From Chelonoidis abingdonii (lineage: Eukaryota > Chordata > Testudines > Testudinidae), in assembly GCF_003597395.2 (NCBI RefSeq), contig NC_133777.1, positions 61,926,320-61,990,319 of the forward strand: a DNA stretch of 64,000 bases, given 5' to 3'. Of this stretch, positions 46,579 through 59,639 are shown piece by piece. The notes under the pieces are model-generated. The model made no database searches. It saw only the letters and a program-made list of their open reading frames with translations, and was not told the DNA's origin. Both the position numbers and the translations under genes were made by a program. Position 1 is the stretch's first letter. Each line of letters opens with the position of its first letter.

Positions 46579-49500
46579 AAGTTATCATTTAAACTCCCTT
46601 GTTGGTTCTACTGTGAAATAGCTGAAGTTATATTAGCTTTACATGTTGTGACAAACTATACAACCTCTAGGGCACAAATCTGCAGTATGACTGAAGTATT
46701 GTGTTTCTCTCACTATCAAACCAGAGTGCTAAAAGAATGTTCTTTTACAGAGTTCTAATGGTTGGCAAAAAGAGCAAAACATCTTACACAGAAGTTTGAA
46801 GTTACCACTGAAATCTACATGGGATTCATATGGAGATCAGCTAGATTGATACACAATTACAGCTAGAGTGTGCACAGAGGTGTGATGTTTCTGGGTTAAC
46901 TGCAAAATTGCCCAGAGGGACAAATGTCCTAAGACAAATAGATTCTGACATCCTTGAAATTCTTTCAGAAGTCTGGCCTTCAGAAAGTCTAGGTATGTTC
47001 TGGCCCGGGGATTTTCTGTTGATGAGTTACTTGTCTTAATTACTGAAATACACCTTTCCCATAAGGCATTGTTTTGTATCTCAAAAGTAGGTGGGCAACT
47101 TGTATATGCTGGGAGAGAATGTTCAGCTAAGCAAGACATCTGACCTCCTCCTACTTAACTACTATACAAGAAAGCATTGATTGCTTAGTTAAAGACACAC
47201 AAATATCCCAGGTTTGGGATAGTTAAACACCAGTTCATGTCATTCAGAAAGTCATGGACTGGATTCCCCCCTCACACACACAAAATGAGCAGTTTGGAAC
47301 CTGTTGCTGTAATCCTGATGTAATATCTCATATTTCCACTTGACACAGCATGCTCTACAACAAAGACTGGTTCTTATTTATTTTGTTTGTCACAGATAGG
47401 AAATAAGCAAATCACAAAATTTTACAAGCACAAAATAACTTCCAGGCTTGTCTGTTGGATGTGGAGAATGCCACAGTCAATCCTGATAATTGGGCAATCC
47501 TAACTTAAACTGCATTCTTTTTTCAGTGCTGCAGTGTTATATTCATTCTCACCAGTCCCAGTTATATAACGCAGAAGGACATATAATTAGAGCAGACAGT
47601 TGGCAGGACCCAAGACTAGCAGCAGGGTTTGGAAGCTCAAAAACACATGTAGGTGTCAATAAAACAACAGCAAGCTATTTGGGCTGTCCAATAATGTGTC
47701 AGCTTCTAATCAATCTTGAATCCCACTGTGTCATCACAACAGATCACCTTGTGGTATCTACAGGGGGAAAACAAGGACTAACTGACACTTAAGGAAGTTT
47801 TATGATACACTGAAGATCATGCCAATATTAAGCACTGTATAACTACTTGGCACCCTGTTTCCAGCTATTTAAACACCTTCTAGTCATTTTATCATTAAAA
47901 ATTGTTGCATTCCTAAGCCTTACACATCTGGTCAATAATATTAAGGATCAATTTTACACAATATGCTTTTAAACAAATGTAGAGGTTTGTTTATTTTTCC
48001 TGTATGTAACTGTTTTCTTAAAACTCCCCTCTACACTGTCACATCTCCATGGTCATAATCACAATATAACTTTTTAAATTGTGATTTCTAAATATCACAG
48101 TTGCATATGCATGACACATTTAAACATCATTAGAAAAATAAACTTTGATTCTGATATTTTTAATTTTGGGATGGTGGACGGGTTGAAGTCAAACCTTCAG
48201 ATATAAACCTGTTCCCCTGGCTTTAGAAGGTAAGACCCAGAACCGGAAGGATCCTATTTTCCAGTTCCAATTCAAACATAGCAAAGGTATCCAAGAACAA
48301 TCTCACAAACCTTCCATCATTCAAGAGATGTCATGTGAGATTTCTATCCTTTGAGAGTGAAATCTCATGGGAACTGCTTAGAAGGGTGTCGTTTAGGTAA
48401 ATCCAAATCTTAGAACTGACTTGGTTTAAAACCTAATTAAATATTCCAGACTCATATTAAGGCACATCTCTAAATGAATCCACTTTATTCTGTGATTCTA
48501 AAACCAAATGGTATCTATACTGCTGCAATTATTCACCTCAGTCTATTTTCTTGAATAAATGTGATGTTTCAGGGTTACTCCAATAGATGTTGGATATATT
48601 ATGTTACTTATATTATTTATCAGCAACAATAAGAACAATTTACATTTATATAATCAATATCTTAAAGGGTGGCTTTGGTGCTTTACTACTACTAATCTAC
48701 TTCTTACTCAATATGAAAATACAAGACTGACCTCTTGCCCTCCTCTCCCCTCCCAGCTCCCCTCCCAAGGCCACCTCCCAAAAAAAAAGATGTAAAGGAG
48801 CCCAGGAGCCCATTTATCTTCAGGAACCCCTTAAAAGATTTAAACAAAATATATCGGCTGCTCCTGCCCTTTGGCACAAAGAGACCACATAGGCTCTCAT
48901 TGAAAGCACATTCTTCTCTACTCCACACCACCCCCTCAATAAAGTAAAAGAAAAATCACAAAATATGGGGACACCTGACCTATCACAATAATCCGTCCTT
49001 ATGCTCTGGAAAGAACATATAATTTCATTCTGGCTATCATGGGCCCTGCAGAGTTCCAGGGTTAAGTTTCATTCAGTCTAATTAGATGTTCATCACAACA
49101 ATAAAATCATTACTCTGCAATTTCAAGCATTCATAAGTGTTCTAATGCAGTGTCCCCTTTCAAAAGGTGTTAAGTAAGCTTGTGTTGGCAAAACTGGCCG
49201 TTCATTATTCTAGTTCATTGTCATTATTGAAAAGTGCTAGATACAAAAATTATTATTCTTTGTTTTATTTTTCAATGCTTTAAAGCATAAAACAGATCCT
49301 TAAATCTGCTTTAGTAACTTCAATTATTCTTCCTCCAAGCAATTTAAACTCAGCTTCATTCCCAAATACATATTTCAGGAATGATCACTAAGTTTGTTTG
49401 AGTATAAAGGCGGGATATATATCAGCATCAAAAAGATTTTTTTTTACAATGTAGATATATAATGTTTAATAACATGAATTGTGTACCCCAGTTAGTTGGC

Positions 49501-50086
49501 CTAATCACAAGGCATTATTTTCACAACTCAAAATAATTTATGCTAATGGTATCAGGTTATCTGATAATTACATCATTTGTATGTTATCACTGCAACTAAA
49601 CTTTTGGTTTAATTCTTTTCAGCCAGTAAAGGGATGAATGATGTTAAGAACAGACTCTCCAGCTGCTCACTTTTACTTTCTGCTGATTCTTATTATAAAT
49701 ATTCCTTTCACGGTTATCTGGAATTTAAAAACAAGTCACACAAAAACTAAGTCATCATGCTGGAAGATGAAGTAGACTGTGGATAACTGGTATCTATGAG
49801 CACCCTCAAATGATGTGATATACCATGGGAGCGGGGTATGCTTGGGACTCTAAACTCACACAAGTCTGTTTTGTTTCTCTTCTCACTTACCCTGGTTTAG
49901 ATCAAGAACAACTCCACTGAAGTCAATAGCATCAAACACAGATTCCAAAGATTCTGCTTTCCAAAAGTAAGCAGAAAGCTGATTATATAATTATCATAGA
50001 AACACCAAAAGGTGATGCTTGGACATCACTAATGTATTATTTAAGTACTTTTACCTTGCTGCTTTCTGGCTTTGTAGAATGGATAT
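46579..50086. other. No gene recognised
   Basis: Clean AT-rich sequence without an identifiable gene or repeat. The open frames at 47490-47792 and 48704-48947 are short and show no domain. Confidence 0.4.
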
Positions 50087-50300
50087 TTGCCTCAGGCCAC
50101 ATCTACACTACAATGGTACAGCTATGATGCTGAGCTGTAGCATAGATGCTCCCTACATCAATGGAAGGGACTGTCTGTCAGTGTCAGTAATCCACCTCTC
50201 CGAGAGGCAGTAGCTAGGTCAATGCACTAATTCTTCGGTCAACCTCGCTGTGTCTATAGGTCAGCTCAGCTACATTGCACAGGGTGCAAAATGCTTCAGT
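50087..50300. mobile_element. Miniature element fragment
   Basis: Begins 'ggccacatctacactacaat' and has 'gctgtgtctataggtcagct' near its far end, matching the style of turtle miniature elements with 'gtctacact' termini. Ends are imprecise. Confidence 0.4.
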
Positions 50301-50559
50301 ATCCACACACAGTGGATACACAATGCAGCAGCAGTTGCATTGTTGTTATTTCAGTGGCAGTATCTTTTTTATAGATATATAAGAAAACAAAGCTGGCATC
50401 AAAAATGTGGAGTCTTACTGAAGATGCCAATGACAGACGTCCAGTAGAGCTTCAACCTAGAGGTAGTCCCTGATGGTCAGACAAAAATACATTCGCAGGT
50501 GGTTTTTCCATCACTGGGCATTTTAAAATCACGCTAAGATTTTGTATAAAAAACTATAC

Positions 50560-50675
50560 TGCATGTTCAAACAGGAGTTAATCCAGGGAAGTTTATGGCC
50601 CATGTTATACATGAGGCCAGGCCAGATGATCACATGGGGCCTTTCCAACCTTACAATGTATTAGCCTTTTCTGCA
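50560..50675 (+). mobile_element. CR1-type 3' end fragment
   Basis: 'gaggccaggccagatgatca' followed by 'ggcctttccaaccttacaat' is the conserved CR1 tail. Confidence 0.5.
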
Positions 50676-53000
50676 GCTAAAGAAAGGAAATAAAGGATTT
50701 CAGCCTCTAAGGCGGTCAATCCTACACCATTCACAACCTAATTAAAATTGCAGAGAAACCTGTGTTGTCGATATGCTTTTATTTTGCTATTGTAACTTGA
50801 ACTACAAACTGTCACTGAAGTACTAGAGCTGCTAATTCCACTAGAATTTAGGAGTGTGATTTTAAAAAGCACTCAGCATTGACCTAACTCAGTGAGAACA
50901 GGGTTAGGCTAGTGCTGGGAGTTTTTGAAAATCTTGTCATAAATGTATAGACTAAACATTATTAATATTCTCTCCTCAAGATCTGCTGTACTATACAAAG
51001 ACCTCTGTTGAAGCAAAGTGAAAATATAACGAAAGCTCCTTTGGGGAACGTCTCAGTTTTCTCTGAAAATTACAAAGCAGCACATTGGGAACATCCAGTG
51101 CTTGGAAGTCCAGAGGCTTCCATTTTAGTCCCAATAGAGGATGATTTTTCTAAGCTTCATGTGTGCTGCATTAGAGTCAGTCCAATGGATGAATGTTTCC
51201 ATGACAATAGAAGTCTATTATCTGTTCAACCCACACACAGCATGCATGATCCCTAGAAGAAAAGAGCTATAAAAGGTGTAGTACTATTTACACTAAATAT
51301 CTGAATAGATCCTCCTTTGCCTTTTCACATGTTCATTGATGGTATTTGGTTTAAAATTCAGTAACATTTAATCAAGTAAGCAGATGCTGGTGAATCTGTC
51401 ATATTAGTCTCAAATAAATTAAATGAGAAACTCAACAGAACTTCTTTCTACAGGTAGAAAAATTCTAATATTCCTGAAACAATCTGGGAATTACAGGTCT
51501 AAAAAGCAACCAATGAAACAAACTATCTGCCAAATGGAGCCTTAGCTGATGAGTCTTCATTAAGTGAGCTCTCACATTATTATTAAAAACAATTTATTTT
51601 GCACTGTATATTTATATAGCACTTTGCCAGCTCAGCAAGACAGGTTTCCTACAGCCTAAGGGACACATTTTATGGGTTGACAGGGGGATTGTACAGAAAG
51701 GATCACTGCCTCTTGCATTGCTTCTGCTACAGGCCAGCCACAATTGTAGTCATTCCACTTAGTGGAGAGCAGTGGATACACATTGCCCCAAAGGCATTAG
51801 GGCGGAGGCCTACTCATGATCAAGCCTGCATGTTCCTCCTCAGCACCATATCACTCACAGAGGGATTGTGTTTGCCTGAGGCAGAATTTCTCCCTAATCT
51901 CCTCAGAGGACAACACAGTTCCACACTGCTCCCAGTGCAGACACAGTTGATAAAAAACACACACAGGCAAGATAAGACATGGTGAACCAGTTCAGGTAAG
52001 GGAGATGGAGGAGGTGGTCAGATGTACTGCAGATAGACTTTTCTCCATAGATTAGGAGGTTTTGAGGGATTGGGACCAAGTTAGCCCCAAATCATCACTC
52101 ACTTAACTTGATCATTTGGACAGATAACCCCTTTCCAACATAGCTGATTTTTAAAGATTATTGTTATTATTTTGGTCAAATTCTTACAGCCAATCTTAAC
52201 CAGGCCTCCATTTTTGACCTTGTACTGTTTGCATATGTTACAACAGGAATAACTTAGATCAGGCTCCATTCCACTTTTTCCTCACTCTTTGGCAGATCCT
52301 GCACTGAATGCAGCTTGGACAGACTAAGAAAGGCAAATCCTGCAGCCTTTAACCAGGAAATCTCCTATTTAAATCAATCAGTAGAAGTTTTGACTGAATA
52401 TGGCCAGAGAAACGACTGTAACATCTGATCACAGTATTTCCTTGAGGCCTGGTTGTATAGCCATGCTGTGGCTTTAAGGGGTTAACCTGCTCTCCTCCCC
52501 ATCCCCTTACATAGCCTACCTAAACCTTGAGTTTGGGTACATAGGGGTAAGAAGGTGCTGCTCACTCTCTTCTCTCTCTCTTACCCCCTAAGCAGGTGGA
52601 CATGGAAAAGTGGGGAGTTAACATAGCATTGGTTCTGCCTTCCCAATATGTCAGCTTATGCAGCTGGACTAGCAGGGGGGAGATACGTAGCAATCTTCTA
52701 TTGACTGCAAGAAGATTTAGACTACTTCCTCTTGGAGTCTAGGGGAGTAGCTCTCTCTTGTGCCCCTTAAATAGGGCAGATTACAATAGCTCAAATTAGC
52801 TTTCATTATTTTCAGGAAAATATCACAAGATCTCTAATAGATGTTAACAGTCTTGCTCTCTTTTTAATTTCTTGAGTGATTACAGTGATAGTTTAACCAC
52901 CTTGGATTATATTCTGATCTACCACCATATTCTCTTTGTCTTAAATGGGAGTTCAGTGTCAGAATGACAGAAGACTTTGGTCCTTTTTTTTTTTACAGTA
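50676..53000. other. No gene recognised
   Basis: Unique sequence. The frame at 51677-51985 has no recognisable domain. Confidence 0.4.
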
Positions 53001-53091
53001 GTTTGGGGTGGAGGCTGACAGCTTGCGACCCCCCATGTAATAACCTCATGACACCCTTAGGGGGTCCCAACCCCCAGTTTGAGAACCCCTG
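53001..53091 (-). mobile_element. hAT-type miniature element, truncated
   Basis: The right end reads 'cccagtttgagaacccctg', whose reverse complement CAGGGGTTCTCAAACTGGG is a common vertebrate hAT terminus. The 'gcgaccccccatgtaataac' interior is familiar from turtle copies. The other end is missing. Confidence 0.6.
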
Positions 53092-53099
53092 AACAAGAG

Positions 53100-55235
53100 G
53101 CTCTGTAAATACATTAGAAGCAAGAGAAAGATGAAGGAAAGTGTAGGTCCACTACTTAGTGGGGAAGGAAAGTTAACAACAGTCGACAGCAAGAAGGTTG
53201 AGATGTTTAATGCCTATTTTGCTTCAGTCTTCACTGAAAAAGTTAATTGCAACCAGATGCTTAACACAGATAACATTAACAACAGGGAGGAAGGGCACTG
53301 GCCAGAATAGGTGAAGAACAAGTGACAGAATATTTAGATACGTTAGATTTATTCAAGTTCGCAGGGCATGACAAAATTCACCCTAGGATACTTAAGGAAC
53401 TAGCTGATGCTATCTCAGAACCAATACTAATTATTTCTGAGAACTCGTGGAGGATGGGTGAGATCACAGAGGATTGGGAAAGGGCACACATAGCACCTAT
53501 CTTTAAAAAGGGGACTAAAGAGGACCCAGAGGATTATACAACAGTCAGCCTAACTTTGAGACCTGGAAAGGTATGGGAAAAATTATTAAACAATCAGTTT
53601 GTACGCACCTAGAGGATAATAGGGTGCTGAGTAATAGCCAACATAGATTTATCAAGAACAAATCATGCTAACGCAGTCTAATTTACTTCTTTGACAGGGT
53701 TACTGGCCTAATCAATATGAGGAAAGCAGTAGACGTGATTTATCTTGATGTTAGCAAAGCTTTTGACACAGTTCCACATGACATTCTCATAAGTCAGTGT
53801 TTCCCAAACTTCGGGCACTGCCTGTGTAGGGAAAGCCCCTGGCAGGCCGGGATGGTTTGTTTACCTGCCGCATCCACAGGTCCGGCCGATCGCGGCTCCC
53901 ACTGGCCATGGTTTGCTGCTCCAGGCCAATGGGAGCTGCTGGAAGTGGCACAGGCCGAGGGACCTACTAGCCGCCACTTCCAGCAGCTCCCATTGGCCTG
54001 GAGCAGTGAACCATGGCCAGTGGGAGCCGTGATCAGCCAAACTTGTGGACATGGCAGGTAAACAAACTGGCCTGGCCTGACAGGGGCTTTCCCTAAACAA
54101 GTGGCGTCCCAAGATTGGGAAACACTGTCATAAGGGAACTAAGGAAATGTGGGTTAGATGATATTACTATAAAGTAGGTGCACAACTGGTTGAAAAACAT
54201 ATTGAAAGAGTTATCAGTGGTTTGCTGTCAAACTGGGAGGATTTATCTAGAAGGGTCCTGCAGGGGGTCTCTCCTGAGTCTGACCTCTCCTGCGTCTGGC
54301 ACTATTCACTATTTTCATTAATGACTTGGATAATGAAATGGAGAGCATGGTTATGAAATTTGCAGGCAACACCACATTGGGAGAGGTTCCCTGGCACTTT
54401 GGAGGATAGGATTAGAATTCAAAATGGCCTTGACAAGTTGCAGAATTGGTCTGAAATCAACAAGATGAAATTCAATAAAGACAAATGCAATGCACTTCTC
54501 TTAGGAAGTAAAAATTAAATATACAAATACAAAATGGGTACAGGTAATGCTGAAAAGGATTTGGGAGTCATATGGATCACAATGTGAATATGAGTCAACA
54601 ACGTGATGCAGCTGAGAAAAAGGCAAATATAATTTTGGGACATTAACAAGAGTGCCATAGCTAAGACATGGAAGGTAACTGTTCTGCTCTTCTGAACACT
54701 AGTGAGGCCTCAAGATGGAGTATTAGTTTTGGTTCAGTTTTGGGTGACACACTGTAAGAAAGATGTGGACAAATTGGAGAGAGTCCAGAGAAGAGCAACA
54801 AAAAAATAATGATAAAAGATTTAGGAAACCTGACATAAGAGAAAAGGTTAAAAAAACTGGGCATGTTTAGTCTTGAGAAAAGAAGATTGAGGAGGTCCTG
54901 ATAACACTCTTCAAATACATATTAAGGACAGTTACAAAGAAGACAGTGATCAATAGCCCCCCACTCCCACTGAATGTAGGCTTAATTTGTAGAAAGGAAG
55001 ATTTGGTTTAGATATTAAGAAAAACTTTCAAACTATATGGAGAGTTAAGCAGTGGAATAGGCTGAGGTTATTGGAACCCCTGTCATTAGAGGTTTTTAAG
55101 AATAGATTAGACAAACACCTGTCAGTGATGGTCCTGCCTCCATGAGGGTGTTTGGGGGAAGTAGGAGGGGTGGATTAGATGAACTCTCAAGGTCCCTTCC
55201 AGCCCTATATTTCTCTTATTCTATATCAAGAAATG
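53100..55235 (+). mobile_element. CR1 LINE, reverse transcriptase and 3' end, interrupted
   Basis: Reading frames scattered by indels encode the CR1 reverse transcriptase. They include HPRILKELADAI, then PIFKKGTKEDP and VSLT, the conserved lead-in to the palm (53322-53612). VIYLDVSKAFDTVPHDIL follows (53717-53794) with the catalytic Asp of motif A. The element is cut at 53795 by a hAT miniature element and resumes at 54136 with the FINDLD text near 54314. The 3' end has 'caaggtcccttccagcccta' and 'cttattctat' near 55190-55225. The endonuclease and 5' part are missing, as is usual for CR1. It is inactive. Confidence 0.85.
53795..54127. mobile_element. hAT-type miniature element inside CR1
   Basis: A 333-bp near-palindrome. 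The left end CAGTGTTTCCCAAACTT matches the reverse complement of the right end (CAGTGTTTCCCAATCTT). An 8-bp duplication TCATAAGT/TCATAAGG lies at 53787-53794 and 54128-54135, as expected for hAT transposons. The arms pair through most of the element, so transcripts would form a long hairpin. The open frames at 53861-54112 are by-products. Confidence 0.88.
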
Positions 55236-55973
55236 AAATTCCAAGGACAATGCACTAGGGAAATATGTGGTGTTAACACACATCATTAGAACTTCTGGAC
55301 GAAAAGATAGTGTCAATAAGCAATCAGTTAACTGACTGGAGAGAAAAACAACAACACAGCATTATAAACTGAATAGTTTTCAGATGACTGAAAACAGCTA
55401 GAAGCTATCAGTTTGGATCCAAGTAAAGATGACCCCAGAGTGGTAAACTGGGGTGTGTGTGAGAGAGAGAGGACACCTTAAAGATTAGAAGGTCGCATGG
55501 CACCAAAGATCTAGGAAGCCCTTCTTTCCCCCACCCCAAAGTCCTGACCACAATTTCTTTTCTATTATTGTGCAGCTCACTTGCTTCTGCCCTTCTGCCC
55601 ACTGTTGCTAGTTTATTCGAGTCACACACCACTAAGTTCACAACAAGTTCAATACTGGCCCTTATAGTTTTTTCTTAACATACATTCAATACTGCACTGA
55701 GGTCTCTGACAGAACATCATCCAAGATTATGTTCTACATCTTCTCCTAAGTAACTTGATGTCTTATCTTCCTGGCTTTAACAGTCCATGTAACCTTCCTC
55801 ATATATGTGCTGCAGCTCTAACCACTGCAATACTCTTCAAAAACTCTTTAAAAGGATTTATTTTCTCCAATAGTCTTTAAAAAAAACTGCTCTGATTTCA
55901 GTCAGGAGCAGCAGTTCTAAGTTACAGAAGTTCAGAAGGCAAAGCCCAATCGAGTAAATCAAGGGAGCAGAAC
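55236..55973. other. No gene recognised
   Basis: Unique sequence with a short GA-rich run near 55462-55475. Confidence 0.4.
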
Positions 55974-55974
55974 T

Positions 55975-56094
55975 GAACAAGGGAAAGGCAGAAGAGCAGA
56001 AAGGACCACCAATGAGCAGAGCCAGTCTGATCATGAACAAGGGAAAGGCAGAAGAGCAGAAAGGACCACCAATGAGCAGAGCCAGTCTGATCAC
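55975..56094. repeat. Tandem duplication, 2 x 60 bp
   Basis: Units 55975-56034 and 56035-56094 are identical except at the last base. Each starts GAACAAGGGAAAGGCAGAAG. The near-perfect identity suggests a recent slippage or duplication event. Confidence 0.9.
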
Positions 56095-56830
56095 CAAATG
56101 AGAATCAAGCCCATGGAATAACTGAGAGAAATCTCAATGTTATTCAAGGGAGCTTAATTTTATATGCAATCTAGTAATGCCCTATTATTACAAATCTGCC
56201 TAATAAAAATATCTAATTTGCTGTAACAGAGGTGGAGTGTGCCACTTATTGACATTTTTTTAAAAAAATGTCAAAGGATAATAAAGTAAAAACAATATAC
56301 TTGGTGGTAAAGAAAGAGCATGTTTGGACTTTTTTGTAAGTAAATGGTATACAAGGCTAAGTCAAGCTTTACCTGAGGCAGATTGGCTTTCCTATCCACA
56401 TGGCTTCCAGTAGTTCAAAGCAGCAAACACAGCTGTTCCAAACTGCTAAAAGGAAAACTATGTTTAATATTTGAACGTGATTCACATCACTGGGGAAGTC
56501 ATTCATCTTGATATTAGATGTAAACAGCCACTTTAGCTTGCCTCTGGAACAGGTGTTACATACTGCAGAATGGGATCTGGTTAAAAAATAAAACCCCTCT
56601 AACTCCAGCAGAAAAGCAATCAAAGCACAAAGAGCTGCAGCCATCTCTTATCAACATACTGGTTTTCTCCTTCTGAAATACTCTGGCCAAGACACACTTT
56701 TTTGTGTGTTCCCACTCCAGGATTGTTTTTGTACAAATGCTAGTTTCTGAAAAATATATCAGTGTCTGTTATTACCAAAAATATACATACTGGATGCTTA
56801 ATCACAATATTCTGGGATATACTGCTGAAT
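56095..56830. other. No gene recognised
   Basis: Clean unique sequence. No coding or RNA signal. Confidence 0.4.
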
Positions 56831-56918
56831 GGGCCAGATCCTCAGCTGGTGTAGATCATCATAGCTCTATTGATTTCTAGAAAACTATGCAGATTTACAC
56901 CAGCTGAGTTTCTGGCCT
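56831..56918. repeat. Imperfect palindrome, old amniote repeat
   Basis: GGGCCAGATCCTCAGCTGGT on the left pairs with ACCAGCTGAGTTTCTGGCC on the right, and the inner arms also pair in part. The text is reminiscent of an ancient fold-back repeat found across amniotes. Confidence 0.55.
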
Positions 56919-56954
56919 TGTAATTACATGCAACTGCCCTTATTAACACTAATC

Positions 56955-57244
56955 CAGACTGGGATTCTGCAATGCTAGATGTTGTACAACTGTGAAGGTA
57001 AACATGGTCTCTGCCTCAAAGAACTTATGGTCCTGTTATTTGTACAAATGCAGCAAAAGCTATCAATTTTAATGACGAGCCCATATTTTTCTTCACTAAA
57101 CTGTTAAATAAAACGTCCAATACTCATAAATGTCAACTACAGCTTATGCATCCCGGGTACTGGCATTATTTTAAAAGTGAGACAGAGACCATGCTTACCT
57201 TCACATTCGTACAGCACCTAGCAGCCCAGGATCCCAGTCTGGAT
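56955..57244. repeat. Inverted pair of about 65-bp copies
   Basis: The segment 56955-57023 ('agactgggattctgcaatgc' through 'aacatggtctctgcc') matches the reverse complement of about 57180-57244, with roughly 155 bases between. Same family as text near 4935-5040. Confidence 0.55.
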
Positions 57245-57702
57245 CAGGCTTCTCTGTGCTGCGTGTACACTATTTAAATCTAGAATTGTTTTATCTCATA
57301 AATATCACAAATCTTTGCCTGGATTCAGGTTGTGGAAGATGAGGGTAGAAAGAGGGGAACTGGGTTTTTTTTTGGGGTATCTTTTAAAGGTGGTAATTTT
57401 GTCCACAGAGGTTCAACATGACAAACAGAATAAATTAAACATTTATCTCCTGAAATGAACTGTAAAAACAAATCTTCATGCATACTGAACTCCCATGGAT
57501 ATGTCTAATTTACATGCTATCCCCAGACAACATTCCTTTACAACTTAAAACAAATATATTAAAGCCAGCTCCCAGAAAATAAAGGCCAATATTTTCAAAC
57601 CTGGGTGCCTAAAGTTAAGCTCCATGAGGCCCCTACAAGTGATCCAAGGAAAGTCAGGCAAGAGCTAGGGATCAGCAATGTGCTCAACCCCTTTGGGGGT
57701 GT

Positions 57703-57797
57703 CTAAACTGCATCTGGAAGCAAGCCTCCTAGCCCGGGTCGACAGACTAGTGCTAGTGTGGGTTGCACTCCCATGCTAAAAATAGCTGTGTAGACAT
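57703..57797. mobile_element. Miniature element with gtctaaac/gtgtagacat ends
   Basis: A short element bounded by 'ggtgtctaaactgcatctgg' and 'aatagctgtgtagacat', imperfect inverted termini of a turtle-type family. Confidence 0.45.
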
Positions 57798-57805
57798 TTC
57801 TTTGA

Positions 57806-57905
57806 TCATAGAGTCATAGAATATCAGGGTTGGAAGGGACCTCAGGAGGACATCTAGTCCAACTCCCTGCTCAAAGCAGGACCAATCCCCAAACATACAT
57901 ATATA
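57806..57905 (-). mobile_element. CR1 3' end fragment, minus strand
   Basis: 'atcatagagtcatagaatat' then 'ggttggaagggacctcagga' and 'catctagtccaactccctgc' is the reverse complement of the most conserved CR1 3' end, including the octamer-like 'tctatgat' terminus. Confidence 0.85.
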
Positions 57906-59174
57906 GCTCAGACTCTAAGTCAGTGGCCTAAGAGAACTACATGAATGTTTTAGCTAAAAGGTTTGTGTGTGTGTGTGACATACCTCTCACTTTACTGGCA
58001 TGCCTTCCCTAGTTATTTCTTTTGAGCCTTAGCTCTTCTTGACAGTAAACATGAGTGAATGGGGGATCCAACACAGAAGTCATGTCATGTTTAGCCATTT
58101 TATTATGTGAATATTGGGGATAATGCACTGGAACAACCACATTATTAAAAGTAACTGTGGTTTTGCAACACAAATCGATATGAACCAACAATATCTGCTT
58201 AAATAAAACCCCAAATATGCAACTAGCTATGGGCTGTACAGTGATCCTGTGTTTAAGTATTTCCCTTCCACAGCCCATCCACAGAAATAGCTGCATCTGA
58301 GGTGTAGGAAGAGATTTCCATGGATTTCCACTGCTTTTCTCTCTGTCTATCCACTGTTACAGTATCTGAGCAGAGGTGGGCATGCACAAAGATCTGCAGA
58401 CAAAACAGGAAATCTATGAAATGATGAATTCCAAAAGGTGAATTTAGATCTTAAAAAAATGATTCGACCCTCCTCCACCAAGCTCTATGTCTAAAGAGGA
58501 TAGACTTTTTAAGCATTCATTTGGCTCTCAGTTTGATCTAAGGATTAAGAAGCTAGTTAGAACCAATTTAGAACCAATTTATCACATTGTTGCTTTCTTT
58601 TCAGTTTTAGGTTCTTTGCAACAATCGACACGTTGATGTTGTATCTTGTTAATTATTTTAATGAACATCAGTTTAATGAAAACAATTATCTAACAATCAA
58701 CATCAACAATGATTGGAGATAGTGATGTCCCTTTTTTGCACTAGTCTGCTCATTATAACATTCAGCAATTATAGTCACATGAGCATTAAATTGGAGGAAA
58801 CAACATCAAAAAGTCCAAACTATAATAGAATCAGCCCATGCAAACCTAGTGGATTGTGAATGTTACCCATATAGCTCTGCTATGATTTGGTAAGGACTGC
58901 TGTACATAAAATACAAAGAAAAGTTTAACTAATAATGGCAGCTATTAAAGGACTGTCTGTGTACCATGACATCAGTGGGGCTATTCCCATACTTACAGTT
59001 AAGCACAGGTTAAATAGCTTGCTGAATTGGGACTTGTGTAAATAAATTAGATTTATCCAGTCATATGACTGGTTTGCACATCTAGACTTAAAGACATATC
59101 AAAATACAAGTAAATATACGGTCCTTACAATACCACCTTAGATTAGTACTTAGAAAGAATTAATTCATACTGGC
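57906..59174. other. No gene recognised
   Basis: Unique sequence with a short (GT)n run near 57964-57978. The open frame at 58009-58296 (minus) has no domain. Confidence 0.4.
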
Positions 59175-59397
59175 CAGGGGCGGCTCCAGGCACCAGCACG
59201 CCAAGCACATGCTTGAGGCGGCAAGCTGTGGGGGGCGCTCTGCCGGTTGCTGCAAGGACGGCAGACAGGCTGCCTTTGGCGGCATGCCTGCGGAGGGTCC
59301 GCTGGTTCTGCAGCTTCGGCAGATCTCCCGCAGGCAAGCCGTCGAAGGCAGCCTGCCTGCCATGCTTGGGGCGGCAAAATGCCTAGAGCCGCCCCTG
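59175..59397. mobile_element. Miniature inverted-repeat DNA transposon (hAT-like)
   Basis: CAGGGGCGGCTCCAGGCA on the left and the reverse complement of the right end (CAGGGGCGGCTCTAGGCA) agree at 17 of 18 positions. The 223-bp GC-rich interior produces chance open frames on both strands. No clean 8-bp duplication is visible. Confidence 0.75.
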
Positions 59398-59639
59398 ATG
59401 CGGTCAGGGGTTTTTTGGTTTTGTCTGTTTACTTTCATTTCACTCAGTTTAGAAGGTGAAACTAGACTAATCAATTTGTTTCTGTCTGCTTCAGTTTCTA
59501 TTTGTCACGTACCAGCTTACTACTTTGTGCATGGATTCTCAGCCCTGCTGGGGAACATTCACATCAGATGAGAAGTGTTTTAATTGATTTTTTAAAAAAT
59601 ATAATGAAGATTTTTCTATATAAGATACAATTTTCAAAA

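Noticed and set aside
59143..59571. Open frames on both strands around 59.2-59.5 kb
   Set aside because: They are the interior of a GC-rich inverted-repeat miniature element.
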